The notes under the pieces are model-generated. The model was not told the DNA's origin. It was given only the letters and a program-made list of their open reading frames with translations, and did not search any database. DNA of 26,047 bases, taken from IMG/VR virus record IMGVR_UViG_3300030108_003748, positions 3,202 through 29,248 of that record. One strand, given 5' to 3'. The stretch's first letter is position 1. Each line of letters opens with the position of its first letter. Of this stretch, positions 14,633 through 22,655 are shown in pieces. The position numbers and the translations under genes were made by a program. The DNA is from a virus.

Positions 14633-16555
14633 ATGAACGGACAACCGAACATCCGATATTTTGTGAATTCTCCTATGGATATCGCCTTCTTGGAAGGTTT
14701 TGAGGTCTTGGTACCTGGTACTCTGGTATACGGTCGTCGCTCGTATGGTCGTAAGTTTCGATTGAAAAATGCATCATATGAGCAGAGGCAGGAGATTGTA
14801 TCTTGCGAAATATATTCACCCTTGCACGCGGCATGGTTAGTCGAAGGATTACTTGCTCAAAACGGATTCGAATACAACTTCTTAGCGACGGGCATCGAAT
14901 CTATTACAGGTTGGTCAAACGACTCCGACGATCTTGAAGCTCTAAGGGTGCGTGGTGTTGAGAAGGTAGACGAGCTTATTCGTTCTGGTGAATTGCGTAG
15001 TCATGTTTCGGAGATTGCTACTCCATATCAATTTATGGGTGTCGAGTGGGCGAGAACGCGTCCCTGGTCGATGAACGTTTGGGCTTGTGGTTCAGGTAAA
15101 ACACTTGGCGCAATCATGTCTTCTCTTGCTCGGCGTGGTCCAATTCTTGTTGTCTGCCCTGCCAAGGCTCGCCATGTGTGGTGGAGTCAGGTCCAAGAGT
15201 ACACACACTTGAAACCCTTCAGGGTAAAACCTTCCTCTGAGATCCGTAAGAAAGATCAAACTTTTGAAGATTACATAGAGGAGTGCTGGAACGAATCACG
15301 TCGACCCTTTGTGATTATAGGCTCAGAGGCTCTTGCAGATAAATCGTCTTTGGTAAAAAGTCTTGAGCCACGTGTATTAATCTTGGATGAGATTCACACG
15401 CATGGGAGCCGTAAAAGGTGGACTGCTATTCAAGAGGCTGACGGTAGCGTCTCTTTCGAAAGACGAAAAACGGCTGCAAGCAATCGGGCAAACTCTGCGA
15501 TTGATCGTGAGAACCGCGCTGTTGCTGCGATGGACTTGAGTCGCATGAAGAGTTTGGACCTTCGAATAGGCTTGACCGCAACTCCGCTTGACGATGGTAG
15601 GCCCCGCAGGCTGTGGTCACAACTTGATTTGCTTGCTCCTGGCGGCTTCTCACACAGCTATTCAAACTTTGCTACTCGGTATTGTGCCGCCCGTCCCGGT
15701 CAGTATGGTGGGCTTGATGACACTGGCTCGAGCAATCTGCCTGAACTGAAGGCTCGGTGTTCGTTCCTGGTTCATGAGGTTCCCTACTCTGAGTCTCATG
15801 CATCACTACCTGATACCCGTGTTCAAGTTGTTTATTTAAGTTCAACTGAGCTTAACCGCGCAGATCGGTGGAGTGATAATCAAACCTTTGGTCAAGCAAC
15901 GCGAGGGTTTGTCCGAGAAGCGCGAGAGAATCCCCTTGCAAGAGAACGTGTTGTAGAAGCGCGGTTAGCTGAAGCGTGTAGCAGGAAGCGCAAATATGTT
16001 GTTACTGAAGCGATAGAAGGTTTAAAGGGAGGGGGTAAGGTTGTTATCTTTACTGCACGAAGGCGCGAAACAGAACTGTGGGAGCATGATCTGCGTCGAG
16101 CACTTAAGCGCGGAGATGAAGCCTTAGGCGAGGTCCCAGTCTGGATGGCTCACGGGGGTGTGCCCGAATCAGAACGGGATTTGATGGTCGATACTTTTCG
16201 GGAATCCAATGGTCCGTGTTGTTTAATCGCAACAGGACAAAGCGTTGGAACAGGTGTCGACGGTATGCAGACTGCGGATCTCGCCATTTTCGCTATGCTT
16301 CCTTGGAAACCTGGAGACTTTGTTCAGTGGAAGGGAAGGTTTGACCGGCTCGGAGGTAGTGCCACACTTCTAAAAGTAGTTGTGGCGACAGGTACTTACG
16401 ACGAGCGAGTTGTGGAGATATTGGTTGAAAAGTTTGGTCCTATCGAAACATTCTTAAAAGCTGATGAGCTTGAAGGATTAGGAGACAAGCTTTTAGGTAT
16501 GGAAGACGAAGGTGCATTGGTCAGCAGCATCATCAGTAAACTGGAGGTAGTGTAG
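14633..16555 (+). CDS. SNF2-type DNA helicase/translocase
   Basis: The 640-aa product carries the superfamily 2 motifs in order: motif I ACGSGKT (151-157; Lys156), motif II DEIH (252-255), motif III GLTATPL after residue ~310, motif V GTGVDGMQ, and motif VI QWKGRFDRLGG (565-575, with Arg569 and Arg572 as finger residues). The Q-x-x-GR-x-x-R-x-G form of motif VI is characteristic of SNF2/SMARCAL1-like enzymes, which in phages act in replication-fork remodelling or recombination. The N-terminal ~130 residues precede the helicase core and are unassigned. No ribosome-binding site precedes the ATG, consistent with a leaderless transcript; an ATG at 14675 also lacks one. It opens the rightward module. 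Confidence 0.85.
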   Translation: MNGQPNIRYFVNSPMDIAFLEGFEVLVPGTLVYGRRSYGRKFRLKNASYEQRQEIVSCEIYSPLHAAWLVEGLLAQNGFEYNFLATGIESITGWSNDSDDLEALRVRGVEKVDELIRSGELRSHVSEIATPYQFMGVEWARTRPWSMNVWACGSGKTLGAIMSSLARRGPILVVCPAKARHVWWSQVQEYTHLKPFRVKPSSEIRKKDQTFEDYIEECWNESRRPFVIIGSEALADKSSLVKSLEPRVLILDEIHTHGSRKRWTAIQEADGSVSFERRKTAASNRANSAIDRENRAVAAMDLSRMKSLDLRIGLTATPLDDGRPRRLWSQLDLLAPGGFSHSYSNFATRYCAARPGQYGGLDDTGSSNLPELKARCSFLVHEVPYSESHASLPDTRVQVVYLSSTELNRADRWSDNQTFGQATRGFVREARENPLARERVVEARLAEACSRKRKYVVTEAIEGLKGGGKVVIFTARRRETELWEHDLRRALKRGDEALGEVPVWMAHGGVPESERDLMVDTFRESNGPCCLIATGQSVGTGVDGMQTADLAIFAMLPWKPGDFVQWKGRFDRLGGSATLLKVVVATGTYDERVVEILVEKFGPIETFLKADELEGLGDKLLGMEDEGALVSSIISKLEVV

Positions 16556-16728
16556 TGGACTTAAGTGATGAAAGATTTTACCGTCGAACAATCCCGTGGG
16601 CATCTCTTGTTCAAGATGGGTTTGATCCCCGACAAGTAATGTTGGAAGCTCAAAAACGAAGGCTGTGGAAAATTGCCCGCAGTGCTCGCCATCGCTTGGA
16701 TAACGAAAAACACGGATACGTTGGGTGA
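16555..16728 (+). CDS. 57-aa basic protein, unknown
   Basis: A GTG at 16555 overlaps the helicase stop (TAGTG) and has a strong GGAGG at 16543-16547, seven bases upstream. The 57-residue product is rich in Arg, Lys and Trp, with the segments FYRRTIPWASL and KRRLWKIARSARHRL, and is probably helical. Its stop overlaps the next GTG start (GTGA). The tight coupling on both sides makes it a likely real gene within the replication operon. No family is recognised; nucleic-acid binding is plausible from the charge. Confidence 0.55.
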   Translation: MDLSDERFYRRTIPWASLVQDGFDPRQVMLEAQKRRLWKIARSARHRLDNEKHGYVG

Positions 16729-17711
16729 CTAAGTTACTTATTGACGCAGGTAGATCATCTCGTGGGTGGTCAAGGATCGGATCTTTCTTCCGTTGTCCGC
16801 AGTTGTTTGCGTATCAAAATCGACTGAACAAAAGTCTAATCCCCGCCAGCGCCCTTACTCGTGGCAGCATGGGTCACGTAATCCAGGCGCATCAACATGC
16901 AATCTGGGGGGCAAGAACACCCTCTGGAGTTTGGGTCGACGAGACATGGTACGATGATCCCACTGTCTTTCTGGACCCTGAAGACGCCGTAAAGGTTTGG
17001 TGCGATACCAACGGTGGGCATCAGTACCTTGACCGAATGATTGAAACGTTTCATAACTATATGGAAAAGTATCCTGAGTGTCCTGGTGATGTTGTTGCCG
17101 TCGAATACCCAGTTACGGCAGTTCTTGGGACAAAGGATAATGATTGGGGTCTTTGGGTTGTTCATCCTGAAGACCAACATTTTAACCGTAGGGCAGTATC
17201 CGTGAAGGCTTTTGATGGGGGGAAGATAATTCCTAGCCCTTTAAACTGCCCTGGTCACCCTGACTGCGGCGCTGCAATTGTCCTCACACGAAGGCTTGAT
17301 CTCGTTATCCGCGACCGCGCAGGAAAGATTTTTATCTGGGATCACAAACACCAAGCCCGTGTTTCCGTGAATGGTAGTGTCGATGGCTATGCCGTTGATG
17401 GTGGGTTTGCAGCGTTTAGAATTATGGGTAAGCAGCTTTATGGTGCTGAGTTCGGCGGTGTCGCACTGAACCTCATTCAGACACAAGAGCCATGGAAAGT
17501 TGCGCGCCCGATGGTTCCCGCAACTCCTCACAGAGACAAACACTTTGCTGACATGCTCTGGCGGGCTGAGCACAATCTTGCACGCTTAGACCTTGAGTTG
17601 CCTGAGTATTGGAACTGGCCGAAGGTTCAACATGAGACTTCTTGCGTCGGTCGGTATGGTGCATGTGCTGCAATTAAGATGTGCTTTTACGGCGAAGCAG
17701 CCACAATTTGA
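16725..17711 (+). CDS. Cas4/RecB-like PD-(D/E)XK nuclease
   Basis: The 328-aa product starts at a GTG overlapping the preceding stop. It has the layout of Cas4/RecB-type nucleases: an N-terminal FFRCPQLFAYQ with Cys24, an LTRGSMGHVIQAH helix in the place of the family's conserved GxxxH motif, then RRLDLVI (Asp192) and IWDHKH (Asp206-His-Lys208) forming the D...DxK metal-binding core. Near the C-terminus Cys307, Cys314 and Cys320, together with Cys24, have the arrangement of the 4Fe-4S cluster of Cas4 and AddB. Family members are exonucleases or nickases acting on DNA ends. Its neighbours indicate processing of replication or recombination intermediates. No CRISPR array or other cas gene is present. 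Confidence 0.75.
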   Translation: MTKLLIDAGRSSRGWSRIGSFFRCPQLFAYQNRLNKSLIPASALTRGSMGHVIQAHQHAIWGARTPSGVWVDETWYDDPTVFLDPEDAVKVWCDTNGGHQYLDRMIETFHNYMEKYPECPGDVVAVEYPVTAVLGTKDNDWGLWVVHPEDQHFNRRAVSVKAFDGGKIIPSPLNCPGHPDCGAAIVLTRRLDLVIRDRAGKIFIWDHKHQARVSVNGSVDGYAVDGGFAAFRIMGKQLYGAEFGGVALNLIQTQEPWKVARPMVPATPHRDKHFADMLWRAEHNLARLDLELPEYWNWPKVQHETSCVGRYGACAAIKMCFYGEAATI

Positions 17712-17716
17712 CCGGT

Positions 17717-17755
17717 GCAGAAAATCTGCGTCTGTTAGTCTGAACAACCCAAAGC
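17717..17755 (+). promoter_or_regulatory. Hairpin plus AACAACCCAAAGC element, copy A
   Basis: A perfect inverted repeat GCAGA-AAA-TCTGC (17717-17729) is followed by AACAACCCAAAGC (17743-17755), which ends 22 bases before the Sak4-like ATG; GGAG at 17768-17771 serves as ribosome-binding site. The 13-mer recurs before other genes of this module. A TTGACC at 17708-17713 is present upstream but no good -10 accompanies it. Confidence 0.4.
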
Positions 17756-17777
17756 TATTACCAACCTGGAGAAACTG

Positions 17778-18755
17778 ATGACATCTGATAATGAGCTTCC
17801 AACCGTGATGATTACCATCTACGGTAAACCAAAACAAAAGAAAACCAGTGACGCACTTGCAGCATTTCCGACGGCGTTGTTTCTCGGTGTGCCATCTGCA
17901 GTAACTCTTGTTGCTCAAAATGAATTGGGGTTCACCCCATCAGTTCACCCCGACCCACCTAAGAATCTTGTTGAGCTTGTAACGCTTCTTCGTTCTCTCG
18001 CAGACACAGGCAAGGCTCTTGAGTATGGTGCTGTGGTGGTTGATGACCTCAGTCACATGTGTAAGCGATCGATGTTGGAGTGGACTGATCAGGCACCTAC
18101 AGGTCGAAGCGGTAAAAAGGATAGGTTTTTTCCTTACCAACAACTTAATCAATACCTGCTTGAAATAGCTCATTTGTCTCGACACCTCGGCGTTCACTTA
18201 GCGATGACGTTTCACGAGCGCATGCCAGGTACAAATGCGGACGGTAGGTTCTGTCCTGGTGGACCAGATGTTCCTTCGCGAAACCAAGTTGAGACTCTTC
18301 CCTCTTGGTGCGATGTAAATATTCGTGCCATGGTGGACCCCAACTATCCAGACCCATGGTTCCCCAGTATCTATTATTGCGACCCGACAAATCCTGAGTG
18401 GGTAACCGGTGATCGCACAGGTATCTGCACCAGAAAGACTCCTGGAAACTTGAGAGAAATACTTCGCGCAAGCGAAAGTAACTATCGTTTGAGTCGACTT
18501 CCTGGGCTTGAATGGCAAGATGAGGTTGCTCAATCTGTAGCAGACGATATGTTGGAGGGTACTGCTGTTCGGGATGCGATTCAGTCAGCAGTGTCAGGTC
18601 GGACTGACAACCCGCTACATCTACGTTGGGCATGCCAAGATGGCATCGCTCGTGGCGTTCTGTTGCAGCAGGCTAAAAGGTCTCTATTTGACTTTCAAAA
18701 GACAGAAACAAAGGCAGCAAACTCACCAACTTTGCCGCCTCCACCAAGCAATTAA
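17778..18755 (+). CDS. Sak4/RecA-like P-loop ATPase with atypical Walker A
   Basis: The 325-aa product begins with a beta strand leading to YGKPKQKKT (residues 15-23) in the position of the Walker A loop, and has a Walker B hydrophobic strand AVVVDD (Asp89-Asp90). This layout, with the P-loop close to the N-terminus, matches phage AAA_24/Sak4-type proteins, which are RecA-fold single-strand annealing or strand-exchange proteins. The Gly that normally precedes the catalytic Lys is a Lys here (G16-x4-K21-K22-T23), so ATP binding may be altered. The C-terminus is a Pro-rich tail. The next gene encodes a candidate ssDNA-binding protein, a common pairing for Sak4. Confidence 0.6.
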   Translation: MTSDNELPTVMITIYGKPKQKKTSDALAAFPTALFLGVPSAVTLVAQNELGFTPSVHPDPPKNLVELVTLLRSLADTGKALEYGAVVVDDLSHMCKRSMLEWTDQAPTGRSGKKDRFFPYQQLNQYLLEIAHLSRHLGVHLAMTFHERMPGTNADGRFCPGGPDVPSRNQVETLPSWCDVNIRAMVDPNYPDPWFPSIYYCDPTNPEWVTGDRTGICTRKTPGNLREILRASESNYRLSRLPGLEWQDEVAQSVADDMLEGTAVRDAIQSAVSGRTDNPLHLRWACQDGIARGVLLQQAKRSLFDFQKTETKAANSPTLPPPPSN

Positions 18756-18768
18756 TTTTTAACCCCCC

Positions 18769-18793
18769 GGTCATTCTGACCAACAACCCAAAC
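18769..18793 (+). promoter_or_regulatory. Hairpin plus AACAACCCAAAC element, copy B
   Basis: GGTCA-TTC-TGACC (18769-18781), a perfect inverted repeat, abuts AACAACCCAAAC (18782-18793). The element ends 13 bases before the chosen ATG at 18807, with TGGAG (18796-18800) between. It matches copies A and C except for the loss of the G in AAAGC. Confidence 0.45.
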
Positions 18794-18806
18794 AATGGAG
18801 CCTATC

Positions 18807-19403
18807 ATGGCCATTAAAATTTCCGGCAGCGCATTTCAAGGTATTAGTTCTCTGGGATCTTCTGTTCCTGAGCCAGGTGTTTACCCCGTATCAATCGTAA
18901 ACATTGAGACTGGAGCAAACGACAAGCCCGGTACTCGTCGGTTTCACGTACAGTTCGAGAACGGATTCAAGATGTTTACGTTCCTTAGCCTTCCTTACGA
19001 CGACAACGGTAACGCTCTCCCAGGTCTTACTGATAAGCAAGTTCGTGGCCGCATGGCAGCGCTTCGAACTGTTCTTGAGTCTCTTGGATACTCCAAGGAA
19101 AACATTGAGACTGCCCAAGAGATTAACGACTCTTGGTTCCTGGCTGAAACAAACAACGGTCGCTTGGCCTACGTTGAGTTTGTTCCCGGTCAAAAGGGTG
19201 TACCTGGCTCGTACAATGAGATCAGCAAGTTCATGACTAAAGCTCAATACGAAGCTATGAAGTCAACGACAGAGGTAAGTGCTTCACAAACTACTGAAGC
19301 TCCTGCTGTTGTCGAGGCGACTCCAACTAACGGCGCCCCTGTACCTCCTGCAGGTGTATCATTGCCTCCTCCTGCGAGTGCGGCACAAGGTATCGTGAGC
19401 TAA
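18807..19403 (+). CDS. Candidate single-stranded DNA-binding protein
   Basis: I choose the ATG at 18807, six bases after GGAG; an ATG at 18795 overlaps that site. The 198-aa product has a beta-rich N-terminal domain of about 140 residues (VYPVSIVNIETG, RRFHVQFENGFKMFTFLSL, RLAYVEFVPG) that could be an OB fold, followed by a low-complexity Ala/Pro/Thr/Val tail from about residue 150. Phage ssDNA-binding proteins commonly have an ordered domain plus a flexible tail. The usual acidic tip (DDxF-like) is absent, which lowers confidence. Its place between the Sak4-like ATPase and the DNA polymerase supports a role at replication forks. Confidence 0.5.
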   Translation: MAIKISGSAFQGISSLGSSVPEPGVYPVSIVNIETGANDKPGTRRFHVQFENGFKMFTFLSLPYDDNGNALPGLTDKQVRGRMAALRTVLESLGYSKENIETAQEINDSWFLAETNNGRLAYVEFVPGQKGVPGSYNEISKFMTKAQYEAMKSTTEVSASQTTEAPAVVEATPTNGAPVPPAGVSLPPPASAAQGIVS

Positions 19404-19406
19404 TTA

Positions 19407-22187
19407 GTGTCGTCCTTCAACCCTAAGAGTTGTGGTGCTAAATGCGACATCTGCCCTTTGGGGCCAGAGGGACCACTACACAAAGATGAATGGAGGCCCG
19501 TCGGTGGAGAGTTCCATCGGGGGGCCTCTATTATTGCTATTGCAGAAGCCCCTGGACCAGATGAGACACAACATGGTCGACCTCTTGTTGGTCGTGCTGG
19601 GAGTGAGTGGGGAAATGCATTGACGTTGTCTAATCGAAGTCGCCCAGATGTTGACTTAGACCATGTCATATCATGCAAGCCTCCAGGCCAAGAATCAGGT
19701 TCTTGGAGAAGAATGGAGAAATCGTTAGATCGATTGAACCGAAAACGTGTGAAGCAGGGAAAGGATCCCTACCCTCATCCAGCTATTTGCTGTAGGCCGA
19801 GACTATTAAATGTAGTGTCTAAATACGACAAGGTCATAACCCTCGGTAAGACAGCCACAACTGCACTGACGGGTCAGTCATCCAGCATACAGTCAATGCG
19901 TGGTGGACCCATGCAGGTGGACGACAACTGGGATTGGGTTCCCGAGAACGGTACGCGAAAGCTTCTACCAATGTTGCACCCATCTTTTATATTAAGGGCT
20001 CCGAGTTGGCGGCATGTGTTGCACTCCGACATGGCAAAGGCATTTCGTTGGTTTGATGGAACTCTAAGGTGGACTGATCCTGACTCTGTTATCAACCCAA
20101 CACCACAAGAACTTCGGGAGTGGTTGGCTCAGCCCGCTCCTTTTTGGGCTTACGATGTAGAGACCGACGGGATTGAGCCTCTTGAGTGTAATCTTCGCAC
20201 GATTGCCATAGCTATCCCTGACTTGAATGAACGGGGGTCAGCGTCACGAGACACGGTTTCTCAAAACGCACGCGCTATTGGGGTGGGGCTTCTATCTACT
20301 GACGGGCACACAAGATTGTACCCACCTTCCCAAGAGCAAGAGATTCTTGAGATCCTCCGACAAGCTTTTACTGATGGACGTGTCTGGGTTGGTCACAATG
20401 CTGGTTACTATGATCGCATGGTCATTGAGGCACAGCTTGGCGTAACGCCATCGCCTCTCGTAGATACATTATTTCACGCGCGCTTCCGCGCCCCAGATTT
20501 ACCGAAAGGCTTGAAGACTATTGGCTCTGTGCTGACAGATGTCGAGCGGTGGGAGACAACAGAGAAGGGCACAAAGATTTCTACAGGAAGCCAGGATGAC
20601 ACTGAGCTTCTTCGGTACAACATTATCGACTCAACTGTAAACGCACGGATAGTCGTTCCGCTTATTGATGCGGCGACAAATGCTGGTGCGTTCAAACCTA
20701 TATCGGATGGACTCAAGCCATCAGGGTGGCCGATAGAGCGACCATGGAACTTAAACGAAGTTGACCATGCCACACAAGAGATGTGCGTTGGGATGCACAA
20801 GTCAGGTATCTGGGTAGATCAGAAACTCAGAATGGACTTGGAGTGCGAGTACGACATCTCAGTAAAGAAGAGGTACAAGAACCTTCAATCTTTAGCACAA
20901 GATGTTGGACTTAAAAACTTAGACGCCGACTCAGTAAACGAGTTGAACCCAGGTAGTGCCGACCAAATACGAAACCTCTTATACGAGCGTTGGGGTCTGG
21001 GCATTCCAGCGTCGATGGATGCAAGGGAGTTTTACACGGAGACTGGTGCGCCTGGGACTGGGGACGCAGTTCTTCGTGCTCATTTGGCTTCGGGTAGATT
21101 GAACCATAATCAAGAATCATTTGTGAAAGAGCTTCGGTTGTATCGGCGTGAGAAGAATAAGATTTTGGGTACGGTGTTGATTCCGTTACGTCGTAGGGAC
21201 TTCGACCCGAAGAAGGGGTTGGTCCATGGAGATGGTCGAGTGCGTTCGACTTGGAACGCTCACGTAACGAGTGTTGGAAGGCTATCAAGCTCAGGACCTA
21301 ATCTTCAGAACATTGGTAATAGAAAGGGTCAGGGTAGATTAAAGTCAGTATTTGCTGCGCCTCCTGGTCGGATACTCGTTGGAGCGGATCTTGACCAAGC
21401 ACATCTTCGAATCACTGCGTGCTACTGGCAGATACCTCGACTACTGGAATGCTTTGACACAGGTAAGGATCCTCACAATCTGCTGGCTTACGATGTGTTT
21501 GGAAAAGACTTTAAGAACGCAAGCGGTTGGGGACCTGATGGTTTCAGCTTAGATCGGAAGCCTACAGGTGGTGAAGCGAAAGCCATGCGTGATGTCATGA
21601 AGACATTCCGTTATGCGTCTATTTATTGGGCTGATCCCAGCACTGTATGGCAAGTACTTACAAGTACTGAGACTGATGATGGTCGTATGCCCTATCTCAA
21701 ATTCGAGACACGAGAGGTAAGACACTTTCACAACAAGTGGTTGGAAGCTGAGCCTGAGTGGGAAAGTGCGTGGAAGAAGATGGTGCAAACGTACGAGCAC
21801 CAAGGTCACATGTTTGAGCCGGTGTTCGGTAGACGTTCTGGTCCTCTATCAGACGGAAAGAAAAACGAAGTGGTAAACTTTCCTATCTTGGCCGCAGAAT
21901 CTTCTATTATGAGATTGGCTGAACAGGAGATAATCAACGCGTTTCCGTTTGATTATGCCGGTAAGGGTACTGGGATGATCCATCAGTGCCACGATTCTAT
22001 CGCTGTGGAGATGCCTTTACCTGATGGGCTCGCTCCTGATTGGCGACCTGTAAGCGGAGAGCCCTTGCCGACTGCTATCGAAGAGGCGCGACGTGTTGTT
22101 GAAGAGTGTATGACGGTAACCATCCCTGGTTGGGAGGTTGCTATGACTGCTGAAGCCGATGTCGGTCGAAGCTTAAAAGATGTTTAG
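19407..22187 (+). CDS. polA: UDG / 3'-5' exonuclease / family A DNA polymerase fusion
   Basis: A GTG start gives 926 aa. Residues 1-225 resemble a family 4 (Fe-S) uracil-DNA glycosylase: Cys9, Cys13 and Cys16, AEAPG (46-50) with GRPLVGRAG, CKPP (Cys90), Cys128/Cys129 and LHPSFIL (His191). Residues 245-415 are a DnaQ-like exonuclease: DVE (Asp250, Glu252), HNAGYYD (330-336) and YNIID (404-408). From about 450 follows a family A polymerase: motif A ADLDQAHLRI (660-669), motif B Arg728-x3-Lys732-TFRY (Tyr736), and motif C QCHDS (His862, Asp863). The KTFxY form is that of T7 polymerase, so this is the replicative polymerase, with a Tyr where E. coli Pol I has Phe762. Trp741 replaces the usual Gly after motif B's Tyr. 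A glycosylase joined to a replicative polymerase would couple uracil recognition to synthesis; whether the UDG part is active is unknown. Confidence 0.88.
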   Translation: MSSFNPKSCGAKCDICPLGPEGPLHKDEWRPVGGEFHRGASIIAIAEAPGPDETQHGRPLVGRAGSEWGNALTLSNRSRPDVDLDHVISCKPPGQESGSWRRMEKSLDRLNRKRVKQGKDPYPHPAICCRPRLLNVVSKYDKVITLGKTATTALTGQSSSIQSMRGGPMQVDDNWDWVPENGTRKLLPMLHPSFILRAPSWRHVLHSDMAKAFRWFDGTLRWTDPDSVINPTPQELREWLAQPAPFWAYDVETDGIEPLECNLRTIAIAIPDLNERGSASRDTVSQNARAIGVGLLSTDGHTRLYPPSQEQEILEILRQAFTDGRVWVGHNAGYYDRMVIEAQLGVTPSPLVDTLFHARFRAPDLPKGLKTIGSVLTDVERWETTEKGTKISTGSQDDTELLRYNIIDSTVNARIVVPLIDAATNAGAFKPISDGLKPSGWPIERPWNLNEVDHATQEMCVGMHKSGIWVDQKLRMDLECEYDISVKKRYKNLQSLAQDVGLKNLDADSVNELNPGSADQIRNLLYERWGLGIPASMDAREFYTETGAPGTGDAVLRAHLASGRLNHNQESFVKELRLYRREKNKILGTVLIPLRRRDFDPKKGLVHGDGRVRSTWNAHVTSVGRLSSSGPNLQNIGNRKGQGRLKSVFAAPPGRILVGADLDQAHLRITACYWQIPRLLECFDTGKDPHNLLAYDVFGKDFKNASGWGPDGFSLDRKPTGGEAKAMRDVMKTFRYASIYWADPSTVWQVLTSTETDDGRMPYLKFETREVRHFHNKWLEAEPEWESAWKKMVQTYEHQGHMFEPVFGRRSGPLSDGKKNEVVNFPILAAESSIMRLAEQEIINAFPFDYAGKGTGMIHQCHDSIAVEMPLPDGLAPDWRPVSGEPLPTAIEEARRVVEECMTVTIPGWEVAMTAEADVGRSLKDV

Positions 22188-22195
22188 GAGTTGCG

Positions 22196-22627
22196 ATGAG
22201 TACGTCACAATGGTTTTTAGCTCATTCCAAACAGGATGATCCCGAAGAGATTGAACTCTGGTGCCAAGAGTTAACTGAATCTCTTAGCGGTGATGGTTGG
22301 AGTGCAGTCGTTATCTCGGGCAGAGATGACTACGAAAATAGGTCAGCGGCATTGGGTGGATGGAAAGCCTGGTGCGAGGATATTCCTTGCGGTATAGACT
22401 ACACGGGCGCCCCTCTATACCATGGTGTCATAGTTCCGGTGGACTCAGTGATTGAGGATCCGACAGTCGGTAAAGCTACGGCACAGATACTACAGGGATT
22501 TTTGAACGAATCGAAGCACGTACACGCTTGGTGCCCAGACTCGAAGTCATTTAGGGAGGTGACTTCAGTCGAACAAATTCCAGAAGATAACTGGACCGCA
22601 TGGGCTAGATTAGTGTTTGAGTCTTGA
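22196..22627 (+). CDS. Small Rossmann-like protein (TIR/deoxyribosyltransferase/SLOG-like?)
   Basis: The 143-aa product has AGGAG five bases before its ATG. It opens with a strand-helix FLAHSKQDDPEEIELWCQEL, reminiscent of the start of TIR domains, and later has VIVPVDS, then TVGKATAQILQGFLNESKHVHAW, a strand-helix-strand pattern like the nucleotide-handling region of nucleoside 2-deoxyribosyltransferase or SLOG folds. A GRDDYENRSAALGGW segment (about residues 42-56) is distinctive. I do not recognise a named family. Related folds cut or transfer nucleoside or NAD bases, so nucleotide metabolism or interference with host nucleotide signalling is possible. The last two bases of its stop codon fall inside the promoter for the next gene. 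Confidence 0.4.
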   Translation: MSTSQWFLAHSKQDDPEEIELWCQELTESLSGDGWSAVVISGRDDYENRSAALGGWKAWCEDIPCGIDYTGAPLYHGVIVPVDSVIEDPTVGKATAQILQGFLNESKHVHAWCPDSKSFREVTSVEQIPEDNWTAWARLVFES

Positions 22628-22650
22628 CAATGCGGTAAGAGTTTTATAAT
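22624..22650 (+). promoter_or_regulatory. Consensus -35/-10 promoter for the Rad50-like gene
   Basis: TTGACA (22624-22629) and TATAAT (22645-22650) are both perfect hexamers, but the spacer is only 15 bases against the usual 17, which would limit strength or require a partner. The -35 box overlaps the stop codon of the gene before. Transcription would start near 22657, on the AACAACCCAAAGC element, so the Rad50-like gene can be expressed independently of the upstream operon. Confidence 0.6.
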
Positions 22651-22655
22651 AATCA

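Noticed and set aside
16725-17711. A CRISPR-Cas locus suggested by the Cas4-like nuclease.
   Set aside because: No repeat-spacer array and no other cas gene were seen. Cas4-like nucleases are common in phage replication modules.
18145-18633. A 162-codon minus-strand frame opposite the Sak4-like gene.
   Set aside because: It is antisense to a gene with P-loop and Walker B features, and its translation shows no domain pattern.
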